Part shown: positions 11,591 through 20,198 of the stretch, piece after piece
Layout: each line of letters opens with the position of its first letter
Numbering within the stretch: position 1 is the stretch's first letter
From: Terrisporobacter othiniensis
GTDB lineage: Bacteria > Bacillota > Clostridia > Peptostreptococcales > Peptostreptococcaceae
DNA length: 64,000 nucleotides
Reading direction: 5' to 3'
NCBI RefSeq assembly: GCF_000808015.1
Contig: NZ_JWHR01000161.1
Location: 20,157 to 84,156, forward strand
Notes under the pieces: generated by a model
Told to the model about the DNA's origin: nothing
The model's database searches: none
Seen by the model: the letters and a program-made list of their open reading frames with translations, nothing else
Program-made: the position numbers and the translations under genes

Positions 11591-11743
11591 TTAATTTTGT
11601 ATGAATAGTTCATATGTTTCTTCAAACTCTGCTATGTCTATATCACTTTCCAAAGTCTTCTTTTCAGTACCATAACTTCCAAATATTACGATGGCTAGAA
11701 TATTTTCCTTTATATATTTATAATACACAAATTCTATTATATT
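11591..11743 (-). pseudogene. Truncated MNT-type nucleotidyltransferase remnant
   Basis: The minus strand has a 50-codon open stretch with no ATG that encodes ENILAIVIFGSYGTEKKT and then LESDIDIAEF, ending at TAA. GSY followed by SDID is the hallmark of the minimal nucleotidyltransferase fold (the MntA/KNTase superfamily), where the two Asp bind metal. The C-terminal part, including the third acidic residue, and a proper start are missing, and stops flank it. I read it as a decayed gene, possibly of a HEPN-MNT toxin-antitoxin pair; no HEPN partner is visible. Confidence 0.6.
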
Positions 11744-11845
11744 TTATAAGTAAAAATCACTACTTCACTTTAGAAAGTTTCCTATAATTTAGAGCTTATA
11801 TTTAAATATTCCTTGACCACATGTACAAAATATTAAACCATACCT

Positions 11846-11880
11846 AAAAAGCTGTAGCACCTATAAGTACTACAGCTTTT
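11846..11880 (-). terminator. Terminator of the permease-beta-galactosidase operon
   Basis: AAAAAGCTGTAG pairs with CTACAGCTTTT; the stem is flanked by A-run and T-run, so it could work on either strand. It lies 6 bases past the galactosidase stop. Confidence 0.85.
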
Positions 11881-11885
11881 AAATA

Positions 11886-13955
11886 CTATTTAACTCTAAC
11901 TATTCTTACACCATAAGGTTCTAACTCTAAAGTTGCCTCTATTTTATCATTATTTTCCATATCTATTAAGTTAAAGTCTTTAATATCAATAGTCTTATCT
12001 TCATCTGTGAAGTTCATAAAGAATACAAATTCATTATTTTCATCTCTACGAACTTGAGCATTAATACCTGTAGGTAAGTCTAATTCTATAGCTCTTTGTA
12101 ATTGTATCTTCTTCGCAACACTTCTATAGAAATCTGTTAAGAACTCATCATTATTTCTAAATGCTATATAGTAAGCTTCACCTTGTCCAAACTTATTGCA
12201 AGTTAACGCAGGCATACCTTTATAGAAATCTGTTTTGTAAGTTGCAAGAACTTCTGCACCTTCTGAATGTATTAAATCACAGAATATTTTTGCCTTATAT
12301 TCACCTTTCATAGAAAGACTATTATTGTCTTCTATAGTTACATAGTTTACATCTTCATCATAAAGAGCATCTAACTCTTCAGACCATATACCTGTAACTT
12401 TTCTAAGTGGACCTGGGAATCCTCCTAAGAAACATAAGTCATTTTCATCAACTATTCCACTCCAGTAAGTAGTTACTAGAGTTCCTCCATTTTTTACAAA
12501 CTCTTCTAGTCTTTCTCCAACACCTGGTCTTACCATATAAAGCATTGGTGCTACCACAACCTTATATTTAGAGAATTCACAGTCCATGTTTATAACATCT
12601 ACTGGAATTGACATATCCCAAAATGCTTTGTAGTGCTTTTGAACTGTATCATGATAATCCTTTTTCTCTATTCTTGGACCTTGAGCATCATTTACAGCCC
12701 AGAAGTTTTCCCAATCGTAAATAACTGCTACTTCTGGTTCTACAGATGTTCCTATTACATCTGTAAGATTACTTAATATCTCACCAACCCTTGTTACATC
12801 TCTAAATACTCTAGTATTTTCATGTCCACAATGGTCAACTACAGCTCCATGGAACTTTTCTGATGATCCTCTACTTTTTCTCCATTGGAAATACTGTACA
12901 GTATCAGATCCATGTGCTACTGCTTGAAGAGAAGATAATACATGCATACCTGGTCTTCTTAATTTAGCCACTGGTTGCCAGTTTGTTGAACTTGGAGAAC
13001 TTTCCATCATCATAAATGGTTTACCATTTAATATTGATCTATTTAAGTCATGAACAAATCCAATTCTACTACCTTCATGAGCATCTGATCTCTCACCATG
13101 CCAGTAAGGATAGTTATCCCAAGATACTACATCTAAGTAAGGTGCAAATTTCCAGTAATCAATTCCTCTTTCAAGTGATATATAATCATGGAAGTTTGTA
13201 GTTACAGGAATATCTGGACATATTTCTTTTAAAATACTTCTTTCATGCTTATAGTAATCTAGAGTTTGGTGAGTTACAAATCTCATCCAATCTAAGTTCA
13301 ATCCATGTAGCGCTGGCTCTCCGTGTGGAGCTGGTGCTTCTATTTCACTCCAATCATTAAATGTATGACTCCAGAATTTACTCCACCATGCATGGTTTAA
13401 TTTGTCTAAATCATTGTCATATTTTTCTTTTAAATACTCTCTAAATGCTTCTTCACATAAAGAACAGTTACATTGTCCTTCAAACTCATTTGAGATATGC
13501 CACATAATTAATGCTGGATGGTCCTTATATCTCTCTGCTAATAATCTATCTATTATTGCGATTTTTTCTCTATATATAGGAGATGTATAACAGTGATTAT
13601 GACGCTCCCCATATAAGTTTCTCACTCTATTTGGTGTTACTCTTAAAGTTTCTGGATATTTGTGAGCCATCCACGCTGGTTTAGCTCCACTTGGAGTGGC
13701 AAGAATAACATAATTTCCGTTTTTGTGCATTAAATCCATTATTTCATCTAACCATTCAAATTGGAAAACTCCTTCTTGTGGTTCTAGCATAGTCCATGAG
13801 AATATACCTACTGCTACCACATTAGAATGAGATAGTTTCATTAATCTAACATCTTCTCCCCATATACCCGGCACATCAATCCATTGTTCTGGGTTATAAT
13901 CTGCTCCATGAAGCATTTTATCTATTTTCGAGCTTATTGGTCCAAAATTTTTCAA
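11886..13955 (-). CDS. Beta-galactosidase, glycoside hydrolase family 42
   Basis: A 689-residue cytoplasmic enzyme expected to release galactose from beta-galactosides. The TIM barrel opens with HGADYNPEQW. The acid/base Glu157 lies in WHISNEFEG and the nucleophile Glu318 in FMMMESSPSSTNW. The family's zinc cysteines are present as Cys122 plus CxCxxC at 162, 164 and 167. A trimerisation domain and a small beta domain follow. The start is TTG at 13955, placed 6 bases after GGGGGG; there is no in-frame ATG at a better distance. It lies downstream of an APC permease and near an AraC regulator. Preferred substrate (lactose, galacto-oligosaccharide, plant galactan) cannot be told. Confidence 0.93.
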   Translation of the reverse strand: MKNFGPISSKIDKMLHGADYNPEQWIDVPGIWGEDVRLMKLSHSNVVAVGIFSWTMLEPQEGVFQFEWLDEIMDLMHKNGNYVILATPSGAKPAWMAHKYPETLRVTPNRVRNLYGERHNHCYTSPIYREKIAIIDRLLAERYKDHPALIMWHISNEFEGQCNCSLCEEAFREYLKEKYDNDLDKLNHAWWSKFWSHTFNDWSEIEAPAPHGEPALHGLNLDWMRFVTHQTLDYYKHERSILKEICPDIPVTTNFHDYISLERGIDYWKFAPYLDVVSWDNYPYWHGERSDAHEGSRIGFVHDLNRSILNGKPFMMMESSPSSTNWQPVAKLRRPGMHVLSSLQAVAHGSDTVQYFQWRKSRGSSEKFHGAVVDHCGHENTRVFRDVTRVGEILSNLTDVIGTSVEPEVAVIYDWENFWAVNDAQGPRIEKKDYHDTVQKHYKAFWDMSIPVDVINMDCEFSKYKVVVAPMLYMVRPGVGERLEEFVKNGGTLVTTYWSGIVDENDLCFLGGFPGPLRKVTGIWSEELDALYDEDVNYVTIEDNNSLSMKGEYKAKIFCDLIHSEGAEVLATYKTDFYKGMPALTCNKFGQGEAYYIAFRNNDEFLTDFYRSVAKKIQLQRAIELDLPTGINAQVRRDENNEFVFFMNFTDEDKTIDIKDFNLIDMENNDKIEATLELEPYGVRIVRVK

Positions 13956-13978
13956 AATAATCCCCCCATATTTTAACT

Positions 13979-14024
13979 AATCAACAAAGTATTTAGGAAA
14001 ATTCACCAATCTACTTTGTTGATT
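13979..14024. repeat. 13-bp perfect inverted repeat between permease and galactosidase genes
   Basis: AATCAACAAAGTA at 13979-13991 and its exact complement at 14012-14024 flank 20 bases. It starts about 23 bases upstream of the galactosidase start. The minus-strand 3' side is not a T-run, so it is unlikely to be a simple terminator of the permease gene. It could be an operator or an intercistronic mRNA structure. Confidence 0.7.
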
Positions 14025-14100
14025 GTATTTTTATATTTTTTATATCTAGTTTTTAATGTATTTTACTGAGTTTTATAAGCTAATCATAAATTACATATCA

Positions 14101-15576
14101 TTAAGCACTAGTTTTTATTCTTTCATTTGCTATATCTTTACCAACTTTTTTCTCATATTTTCTCCAACATATTTCCGCAAACCCTAGGAATACAACCAAT
14201 CCTAATACATTATAAAGTAGTACAAATACTGGATTAGTTGCTCCTGCCTCTAACGTTCCATTGAAGTATGCAGCAAATGTATCTGGTGATGGAATTGAAG
14301 ATATTATAAACACAAATGTAAATAATACTAATAATAAAACTCCTAAACTTATTCCAAGTCCTCTAGATCCAACTTTAAAACTTCTTTCCATGTCATCTTT
14401 TTTAGCTCTTAATACTATGTATCCAACTAGGAAGAATAATACTGGTATTAATGAAGTAGATGCTGTCATGTTTATTAACATTTCTAGTAAATTATCTATA
14501 GAACCTATTCCTAAAGCTGGTATTATTAATAATATTGTTACTATTATAGCTTGAAGATATAGTGCATTTACAGGATTTCCATTATTATCTGTCTTTGCAA
14601 CCCAACTACCAAATATACCTTCTGGTATTTCAGAGAATAATACTTTTACAGGTGCAGCTGTCCATAGTACTAATGAACCTAAACTTGCAAGTAACATTAT
14701 AAATCCTACAATATTTGTAACTATGTTTCCTAAACCATAGTGAGCTCCTAAAATTTTAAATGCATCAAATAATCCGTTAGAGAAGTTTCCTGATAAAGTT
14801 TCAGCTGGAACAATTAAACCTACAGATACTGCTCCTAAAGCATATAATCCTCCAACAATTATAGTAGATATTAACATTGTCCTTATAAATGTTTTGTTTC
14901 CACCTTTTACATCTTTAATATATACTCCTATACTTTCAGCTCCACCAACAGCTTGTAATACCCAAGCTAAAACCATAAAGTAAGTCCAGTTAAACTTTGG
15001 CATAATCGCTTCAGTAGTAAATTCTTGAGCTGGTGCTTTTCCAAAGAATATGATAACCCCAAATGATAAAACTATAAATCCTAATCCTAATACAATTCTA
15101 GCTATTCCAGAAAGATTTGTAATTTTAGCTATCCAAGATACACCTTTTGTTGATACAAAAGTTACTATCCAGAATAATATTATTGATATTATTGATATTA
15201 ATACGGTTTTCCCCTCGAATACATTTATCCCTGTAAATGTGAATGACGCATATATTAATACTTTTGGTAATAATGATGTAAAGAAAAATAAATTTACAAA
15301 GAAATATGACCAAGATCCTAAAAATGCCCATCTTGCACCTAGAGATTTTTTTATCCAGCTATTTATCCCTGATTCCGAATCTGAACTTGCTGATGCAAAT
15401 TCCCCAATCATCAACGCAAATGGGAAGAAATAAAATATAGTTCCAAATATGTATGATGGTATTGTAGCTAATCCAATATTTACACTACTATCAATAATGT
15501 TTCCAAATGAAAATACTGCTGTAAATGTCATAAGCATTAGTGCTTTAGAACTTAGACTTCCTCTTTCCTCTTTCAT
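14101..15576 (-). CDS. APC-superfamily amino acid/amine permease
   Basis: A 491-residue membrane protein with about 12 to 14 hydrophobic segments. The first helix contains FSFGNIIDSSVNIGLATIPSYIFG, the unwound glycine/serine-rich segment typical of the APC fold. The segment AWVLQAVGGAESIGVYIKDVKGG corresponds to the helix 6 region, and the overall plan resembles glutamate/GABA antiporter-like and YjeM-like transporters. APC proteins normally carry amino acids or polyamines rather than sugars, which makes its place ahead of a beta-galactosidase odd. Its promoter overlaps a catabolite-repression-like site, and the AraC gene is divergent. Confidence 0.8.
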   Translation of the reverse strand: MKEERGSLSSKALMLMTFTAVFSFGNIIDSSVNIGLATIPSYIFGTIFYFFPFALMIGEFASASSDSESGINSWIKKSLGARWAFLGSWSYFFVNLFFFTSLLPKVLIYASFTFTGINVFEGKTVLISIISIILFWIVTFVSTKGVSWIAKITNLSGIARIVLGLGFIVLSFGVIIFFGKAPAQEFTTEAIMPKFNWTYFMVLAWVLQAVGGAESIGVYIKDVKGGNKTFIRTMLISTIIVGGLYALGAVSVGLIVPAETLSGNFSNGLFDAFKILGAHYGLGNIVTNIVGFIMLLASLGSLVLWTAAPVKVLFSEIPEGIFGSWVAKTDNNGNPVNALYLQAIIVTILLIIPALGIGSIDNLLEMLINMTASTSLIPVLFFLVGYIVLRAKKDDMERSFKVGSRGLGISLGVLLLVLFTFVFIISSIPSPDTFAAYFNGTLEAGATNPVFVLLYNVLGLVVFLGFAEICWRKYEKKVGKDIANERIKTSA

Positions 15577-15610
15577 ACTATAATCCTCCTAATAAAATAT
15601 AAATCGTACT

Positions 15611-15626
15611 CAAAAAACGTTTTCTT
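15611..15626. promoter_or_regulatory. Candidate CcpA (cre) operator
   Basis: The plus-strand 16-mer CAAAAAACGTTTTCTT matches 14 of 16 positions of the motif RRGAAAANGTTTTCWW that I recall for C. difficile CcpA. It sits over the expected transcription start of the permease gene, a position suited to repression. Confidence 0.6.
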
Positions 15627-15632
15627 GGGATT

Positions 15633-15661
15633 ATAATATCATCTATAATTTTATTTATCAA
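15633..15661 (-). promoter_or_regulatory. Promoter of the permease-beta-galactosidase unit
   Basis: Minus-strand TTGATA, 17-base spacer, TATTAT. The predicted start falls at about 15626, inside the cre-like sequence. Confidence 0.65.
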
Positions 15662-15774
15662 TGCATTAATGTTTCTAGATTTTATACTATTGTTGTCTAT
15701 ATATTTATAAGTTTGACAAAATTCCCTATTTATTTTATATTTTTAATATAAATTTTAATTAAAAGGAGAATTTA

Positions 15775-16596
15775 ATGAATAGAATAGGTATTTTTTCAAC
15801 TGAATTAAAACCTAGTAATGAATTATATATTTTTGAATGTGGATATGAACATTGCGAACCAAGAGACCCTTATCAATATGAACCTATTGATTATTACTTA
15901 ATTCACTATATACTAGAAGGAGAAGGATTATTTTTTATAAATGATCAGTGTTATCATTTAAAAGCAGGAGATGGATTTTTTATTCCTCCTGATACTGCTA
16001 ACAATTACTATGCTCTAGCAGATAATCCTTGGGTTTATAGATGGATTGGAATAAACGGTATCAAAGCTAAAGAATTATTATCAATGTGTGGATTCAAAAA
16101 TGATAACTTTATTTTTAGATATGATAAAGATAATAAATTAGACAACTATTTTAGAAATATTTATGAATGCTGTTGTCATAATGATTTGTATATGGCATTA
16201 GGTTATTTGTATCAATTTTTCTCTTTATTAAAGATTGATGAGTATGAAGAAGTTGTAGATGGTTATTCTAATTCTAATGAATATATTCATAAAGCTTTAG
16301 ATTATATTAAAGATAACTACTACAAAAGCATAACAGTTTCAGATGTAAGTAATTACCTTACTATTGATAGGAGCTATTTTTATAAAATATTTAAAGAAAG
16401 TATGATGACTACTCCTCAACAATACATAATTGAATTTAGAATAAAAAAAGCCTGTTCTCTGCTTAGAAAAAGTAGTTATTCTATTAGTAGAATAAGTGAT
16501 TTAGTTGGTTTTTCATCTCAAGCATACTTTTCAAAAGTATTTAAGAAAACACTTAATATAACTCCTTTTGAGTACAGAAAAACATTTATTAAATAA
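15775..16596 (+). CDS. AraC-family transcriptional regulator
   Basis: A 273-residue regulator with an N-terminal cupin sensor domain (about residues 20-110, with HYILEGEGLFFINDQCYHLKAGDGFFIPPD arranged as in sugar-sensing members; shown in parts: HYILEGEG, LKAGDGFFIPP) and a C-terminal double helix-turn-helix (about 170-272) ending VGFSSQAYFSKVFKK and NITPFEYR. It is transcribed divergently from the permease gene across about 200 bases and very likely controls that permease and the beta-galactosidase. Start ATG follows AAGGAGAA. The inducer is unknown; the family context suggests a galactoside or related sugar. Confidence 0.9.
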   Translation: MNRIGIFSTELKPSNELYIFECGYEHCEPRDPYQYEPIDYYLIHYILEGEGLFFINDQCYHLKAGDGFFIPPDTANNYYALADNPWVYRWIGINGIKAKELLSMCGFKNDNFIFRYDKDNKLDNYFRNIYECCCHNDLYMALGYLYQFFSLLKIDEYEEVVDGYSNSNEYIHKALDYIKDNYYKSITVSDVSNYLTIDRSYFYKIFKESMMTTPQQYIIEFRIKKACSLLRKSSYSISRISDLVGFSSQAYFSKVFKKTLNITPFEYRKTFIK

Positions 16597-16625
16597 GTGA
16601 AATGTTTACTAATAGATATTTTAAT

Positions 16626-16670
16626 ACAAAAATCCCATAGAATAGACTTTTATCATCTATTCCATGGGAT
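16626..16670 (-). terminator. Terminator of the pyr operon
   Basis: ATCCCAT and GAATAGA pair with TCTATTC and ATGGGAT across one mismatch; the minus-strand transcript then reads TTTTTG. It lies just past the pyrE stop. The araC gene on the other strand also ends nearby, but its side lacks a T-run. Confidence 0.85.
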
Positions 16671-16682
16671 ACAGTTTACAAA

Positions 16683-17267
16683 TTACATTCCTAATTCTTT
16701 AAACTCTCTACTTCCTGGCTTAACTAACTCTACCTTACCTTCTTTACAAATTGGACACTCATCAGCTTCATGAACTTGTATATCTAATTTTATAGCACTA
16801 TATATTGGCATTCCTATATCTTCACTAGTTCTGTTTGCTATACAAGCAACTCCTATTACTTCTCCACCTAAAGCTTCTAAACATTTCTTAGTTTCTATAG
16901 TTGATTTACCAGTTGTAACAACATCCTCTGCTATTATTATTTTAGCTCCTGGTTTAACTTCAAATCCTCTTCTAAGTTGCATTACTCCGTCTTTTCTCTC
17001 AGTGAATACTGATTCTTTTCCTAATTGTCTTCCTAATTCGTAAGAAACTATTACTCCACCCATTGCTGGTCCTACTACTAAATCTATTCCTAAATCTTTT
17101 ATCTGCTCAACAACTGTGCTTAATACTTGCTCTGCATATTCTGGGAATCTTAATACCTTTGCACATTGTACATATCTATTACTATGCTTTCCTGATGATA
17201 ATAAGAAATGTCCTTCTAATAATGCATCACTTTTCTTTAATATTTCAACTACATCTACTTTACTCAT
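16683..17267 (-). CDS. pyrE: Orotate phosphoribosyltransferase
   Basis: A 194-residue type I phosphoribosyltransferase that joins orotate to PRPP to make OMP. The PRPP-binding motif [16 protein letters not shown] is at about residues 110-125, and the [16 protein letters not shown] substrate segment is near the N-terminus. A C-terminal CPICKEG pair adds a small Cys-containing tail found in clostridial members. It is the last gene of the pyrB-pyrK-pyrD-pyrE unit, about 100 bases after pyrD, with its own strong GGAGGAG site. pyrF is not in the window. Confidence 0.96.
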   Translation of the reverse strand: MSKVDVVEILKKSDALLEGHFLLSSGKHSNRYVQCAKVLRFPEYAEQVLSTVVEQIKDLGIDLVVGPAMGGVIVSYELGRQLGKESVFTERKDGVMQLRRGFEVKPGAKIIIAEDVVTTGKSTIETKKCLEALGGEVIGVACIANRTSEDIGMPIYSAIKLDIQVHEADECPICKEGKVELVKPGSREFKELGM

Positions 17268-17369
17268 TTGTTTACTCCTCCGATTGTTTAATATTTATTG
17301 TAAATTATTTTTTCACTAATATTTATTAGTTATTTTTAACTTTGTTTTTTAATAAATCACTACTTATAT

Positions 17370-18272
17370 TTATATAATTCCTCTTATTTCATCAAGAGTT
17401 TTAATTCCTTCTTGTTTCATAAACTTTTCTATTCCATCTATTATCTCAAGTCCTATTTTGGGATTTACAAAGTTTGCTGTTCCTACTTGAATACAAGAAG
17501 AACCTGCCATTATAAATTCTATGGCATCATTGGCAGTTGTTATTCCACCCATTCCCCATACTGGTATTTCTATGTTTTTAGAAACTTCATTAACCATTCT
17601 AAGGGCTATTGGTTTTATTGCTGGTCCAGATAATCCTGCATATACATTTTCAAATACAGGTTTTCTTCTGTTTATATCTATTGCTAAAGCTTTAAATGTG
17701 TTTACTAAAGAAACTCCATCAGCTCCTTCTTCTTCACAAACTCTCGCCATACCTACTATATCTTCAGCATTTGGTGATAACTTTATTACAAGAGGTTTAT
17801 CAACAACTTTTCTAACTTCTCTTACTATTTCTCTTGCAACTTCATTTTTTATTCCAAAAGCCATTCCTCCAGCTTTTACATTTGGACAAGATATATTTAG
17901 CTCTATCACATCCACATCTTTTCCCCTTAGTAATTCAGCACCTTTTATGTAGTCATCTAATGTTCCTCCACCAAGGTTAACTATTCTTACTAAATCTAAA
18001 TCAGAAAAGAATGGTAGCTCTTTATCTATAAATCCTTGTACCCCTGGATTTTCTAAACCTACACTATTCATCATTCCAGATGGAGTTTCAAAAACTCTCA
18101 TTCCATTGTTTCCATCTTTTTGATTTAATGTAAGTCCTTTAGAACTTATTCCACCTAATTTTTCTATATCATAAATTTCGTTGTATTCTTTCCCAAATCC
18201 AAAAGTTCCAGATGCCATTATTACTGGATTTTTAAAATTAAGATCCTTAAATTTCACATTTAAATTAGCCAT
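17370..18272 (-). CDS. pyrD: Dihydroorotate dehydrogenase B, catalytic subunit
   Basis: A 300-residue FMN TIM-barrel protein oxidising dihydroorotate to orotate. [21 protein letters not shown] with the catalytic Cys loop typical of class 1[10 protein letters not shown] and the C-terminal [25 protein letters not shown] phosphate site (given here in parts) are intact. Class 1B enzymes pass electrons through PyrK to NAD+. The start overlaps the end of pyrK by 8 bases, which fits a stoichiometric complex. Confidence 0.96.
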   Translation of the reverse strand: MANLNVKFKDLNFKNPVIMASGTFGFGKEYNEIYDIEKLGGISSKGLTLNQKDGNNGMRVFETPSGMMNSVGLENPGVQGFIDKELPFFSDLDLVRIVNLGGGTLDDYIKGAELLRGKDVDVIELNISCPNVKAGGMAFGIKNEVAREIVREVRKVVDKPLVIKLSPNAEDIVGMARVCEEEGADGVSLVNTFKALAIDINRRKPVFENVYAGLSGPAIKPIALRMVNEVSKNIEIPVWGMGGITTANDAIEFIMAGSSCIQVGTANFVNPKIGLEIIDGIEKFMKQEGIKTLDEIRGII

Positions 18273-18957
18273 TAAAAATCACGTCCTCTCCTCTGAATAC
18301 TGGGCCATCTTTACAAGTTTTCTTGTTTCCAAATTTAGTTTTACAAGTACATACTAGACATGCACCTACGCCACATGCCATATGATTTTCTAATGAAACA
18401 AATAATTTTGTATTTGTTCCTTCTGTCATTTTAACTAGCTTTTCCATCATTGGTGTTGGTCCACAAGTTAATATATAATCATATTTTTCTATATCTAAAA
18501 TATCTGTAACAAATGTATTACCTACAGCAACATTTATCTCATTACAAACTTCATTATATTTGTCTATTAAAATAGGTTCATTTCTAAAACCTAAGTAAGC
18601 ATCACAGTTTGGAATATTCTTTGCAACTAAATAAAGTGGTGCAATACCTATTCCTCCTCCTACTAACGCTACTTTTCCTTCTACCTTTTCGTAACCATGT
18701 CCATAAGGTCCTTCTAATTTAATAGTATCTTCTACTTTTAATTTACTCAGTATTTTTGTTCCTTCTCCTACAACTTTATATAAGAAACTTATACTATTTT
18801 CATTTATATCATGAATGCTTATAGGTCTTGATAATAAAGGATAATTATCCCAAGCTCTTAACATGTAGAATTGACCCATTTCACCTTTGAAACTTCCTGC
18901 TACTTCCATTAAGTACATTTCTTCCCCAATATACTCATTTCTAATTACTTTATACAT
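18265..18957 (-). CDS. pyrK: Dihydroorotate dehydrogenase B, electron-transfer subunit
   Basis: A 230-residue FAD and [2Fe-2S] protein that relays electrons from PyrD to NAD+. A ferredoxin-reductase-like domain carries RPISIHD (FAD) and GGGIGIAPL (nucleotide), and the C-terminal cysteine cluster [12 protein letters not shown] plus a later TCKDGP binds the iron-sulfur centre. Gene order pyrK then pyrD, with an 8-base overlap, is the usual one. ATG at 18957 follows GGAGG. Confidence 0.96.
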   Translation of the reverse strand: MYKVIRNEYIGEEMYLMEVAGSFKGEMGQFYMLRAWDNYPLLSRPISIHDINENSISFLYKVVGEGTKILSKLKVEDTIKLEGPYGHGYEKVEGKVALVGGGIGIAPLYLVAKNIPNCDAYLGFRNEPILIDKYNEVCNEINVAVGNTFVTDILDIEKYDYILTCGPTPMMEKLVKMTEGTNTKLFVSLENHMACGVGACLVCTCKTKFGNKKTCKDGPVFRGEDVIFNG

Positions 18958-18965
18958 TTTAAATC

Positions 18966-19062
18966 CTCCATAAAATTCACTTCGCTTAAGCCACTGTGTT
19001 GTCGCTACGCTTCATGTCGCCAACGAAATCACTTCAGGTAACTCCGTTGCTCAAAATTTACT
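18966..19062. repeat. Possible short repetitive element between pyrB and pyrK
   Basis: About 95 bases of distinctly higher GC with internal echoes on the minus strand (GAAGTGATTTCGTTG, GTAGCGACAAC, GCGAAGTGAATTT). A-rich ends read AAAATTCACTTCGCTTAA and, on the other strand, AAATTTTGAGCAACGG. It is non-coding and unlike flanking DNA. A partly similar start (AAAATTCGCTTTGTTAA) occurs near 45381. It may be a small palindromic repeat family; one window cannot prove it. Confidence 0.4.
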
Positions 19063-19081
19063 TTTCCAATATTACTAATTA

Positions 19082-20005
19082 TTAATTCTTTATATCTACG
19101 CCTAAAAGCTTAATAATTAAAGCCATTCGTACATACATACCATAAGTAGCTTGTTTAAAGTAAACTGCTCTTTCATCATCATCTACATCTATAGATATTT
19201 CATTAACTCTTGGTAATGGATGCATAACTAGCATATCTTCTTTTGCATTATCCATTTTCTCTTTATCTAATATATAGCTATCTTTTAATCTTTCATACTC
19301 ATCACTATCTGCAAATCTTTCTCTTTGAATTCTAGTCATATAAAGTAAATCTAGTTTTTTTAAAGATTCGTCTAAATGTGAAGTTTCACAATATGAATAG
19401 CTTTTAATTTTTTCTTTTATATATTCTGGCATACTTAGTTCTTCTGGTGATATAAACACAAATCTATTATCTTCATATCTTGTCATTGCTTTTACTAATG
19501 AATGAACCGTTCTTCCATATTTTAAATCTCCACAAAGTCCTATTGTGTGATTACTTAAAGTTCCTTTTAGGGATTTTATTGTGAGTAAATCAGTAAGGGT
19601 TTGAGTCGGGTGTTGATTTCCGCCGTCTCCTGCATTAATGAATGGTACACTCGTGTATTTAGTTGCTTCTTCAGCCGCCCCAGCTACAGGATGTCTCATA
19701 ACAATAAGATCTACATATCCAGATACAACTCTCATTGTATCTCCTAATGATTCTCCTTTTGATACTGATGAAGAGTTTGGTTCAGAGAAACCTATTATTT
19801 CTCCTCCTAAACGTTTCATAGCTGCTTCAAAGCTTAATCTTGTTCTTGTTGATGGCTCATAAAATAAAGTCGCCATTAATTTACCTTCACAAACACGAGA
19901 ATATGCTGATGGACTTTGCATAATATCCTCAGCTAAATTTAAAATTTCATCTATTTCTTTAACAGAAAAGTCTTCTGGTTGGATTAAATTCCTTGATTTT
20001 AACAT
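19082..20005 (-). CDS. pyrB: Aspartate carbamoyltransferase, catalytic subunit
   Basis: A 307-residue enzyme that joins carbamoyl phosphate and aspartate, the first committed pyrimidine step. The carbamoyl-phosphate loop [15 protein letters not shown] (about residues 49-63), [12 protein letters not shown] and [10 protein letters not shown] are intact. No regulatory pyrI subunit gene follows, as usual in clostridia with PyrR control. It is first in the pyr operon. The leader carries a PyrR-recognition sequence touching the ribosome binding site, so control is likely at translation or mRNA level. Confidence 0.97.
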   Translation of the reverse strand: MLKSRNLIQPEDFSVKEIDEILNLAEDIMQSPSAYSRVCEGKLMATLFYEPSTRTRLSFEAAMKRLGGEIIGFSEPNSSSVSKGESLGDTMRVVSGYVDLIVMRHPVAGAAEEATKYTSVPFINAGDGGNQHPTQTLTDLLTIKSLKGTLSNHTIGLCGDLKYGRTVHSLVKAMTRYEDNRFVFISPEELSMPEYIKEKIKSYSYCETSHLDESLKKLDLLYMTRIQRERFADSDEYERLKDSYILDKEKMDNAKEDMLVMHPLPRVNEISIDVDDDERAVYFKQATYGMYVRMALIIKLLGVDIKN

Positions 20006-20014
20006 ATTTTCCTC

Positions 20015-20050
20015 CTTTTTTAGCCTCTCTGGACTAAATTTAAAAGTATT
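20015..20050 (-). promoter_or_regulatory. PyrR-binding hairpin at the pyrB ribosome binding site
   Basis: The minus strand contains AGTCCAGAGAGGCT (20022-20035), which matches the PyrR anti-antiterminator loop consensus. TTTAG and CTAAA close the loop and CTTT/AAAG can extend the stem after an A-rich bulge. GGAGG begins only a few bases after the loop-closing stem. There is no terminator/antiterminator pair before the start codon. Confidence 0.8.
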
Positions 20051-20063
20051 TCATATCTCTAGT

Positions 20064-20092
20064 AGATTATCACTTTTATATTTTCATGTCAA
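20064..20092 (-). promoter_or_regulatory. pyr operon promoter
   Basis: Minus-strand TTGACA with TAATCT 17 bases on (GATAAT at 15 is the alternative). The leader is then only about 50 bases, too short for a classical attenuator. Confidence 0.65.
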
Positions 20093-20107
20093 CATTTTTA
20101 GTAATTA

Positions 20108-20139
20108 AAAAACAGAAGATATTTCTATCTTCTGTTTTT
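20108..20139 (-). terminator. Terminator of the glutamate dehydrogenase gene
   Basis: Perfect 13-bp stem AAAAACAGAAGAT/ATCTTCTGTTTTT with a 6-base loop, lying 60 bases past the dehydrogenase stop and upstream of the pyr promoter. Confidence 0.85.
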
Positions 20140-20198
20140 ATTTTTATATTAAAATTTATACTTACCTTAAGAAAATGCTTATTTTGTCAATAAAATTT

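Larger units (their letters stand above)
11318..11885. other. Gene-poor stretch with orphan hairpin, gene remnant and terminator
   Basis: Between the glycosylase and beta-galactosidase genes. It holds an isolated GC-rich hairpin (11471-11498), a truncated nucleotidyltransferase reading frame (11591-11743) and the terminator of the galactosidase gene (11846-11880). Otherwise it is AT-rich with no intact gene that I can support. Confidence 0.7.

Noticed and set aside
17063..17329. Plus-strand frames opposite pyrE
   Set aside because: Hydrophobic shadow translations of the pyrE coding strand.
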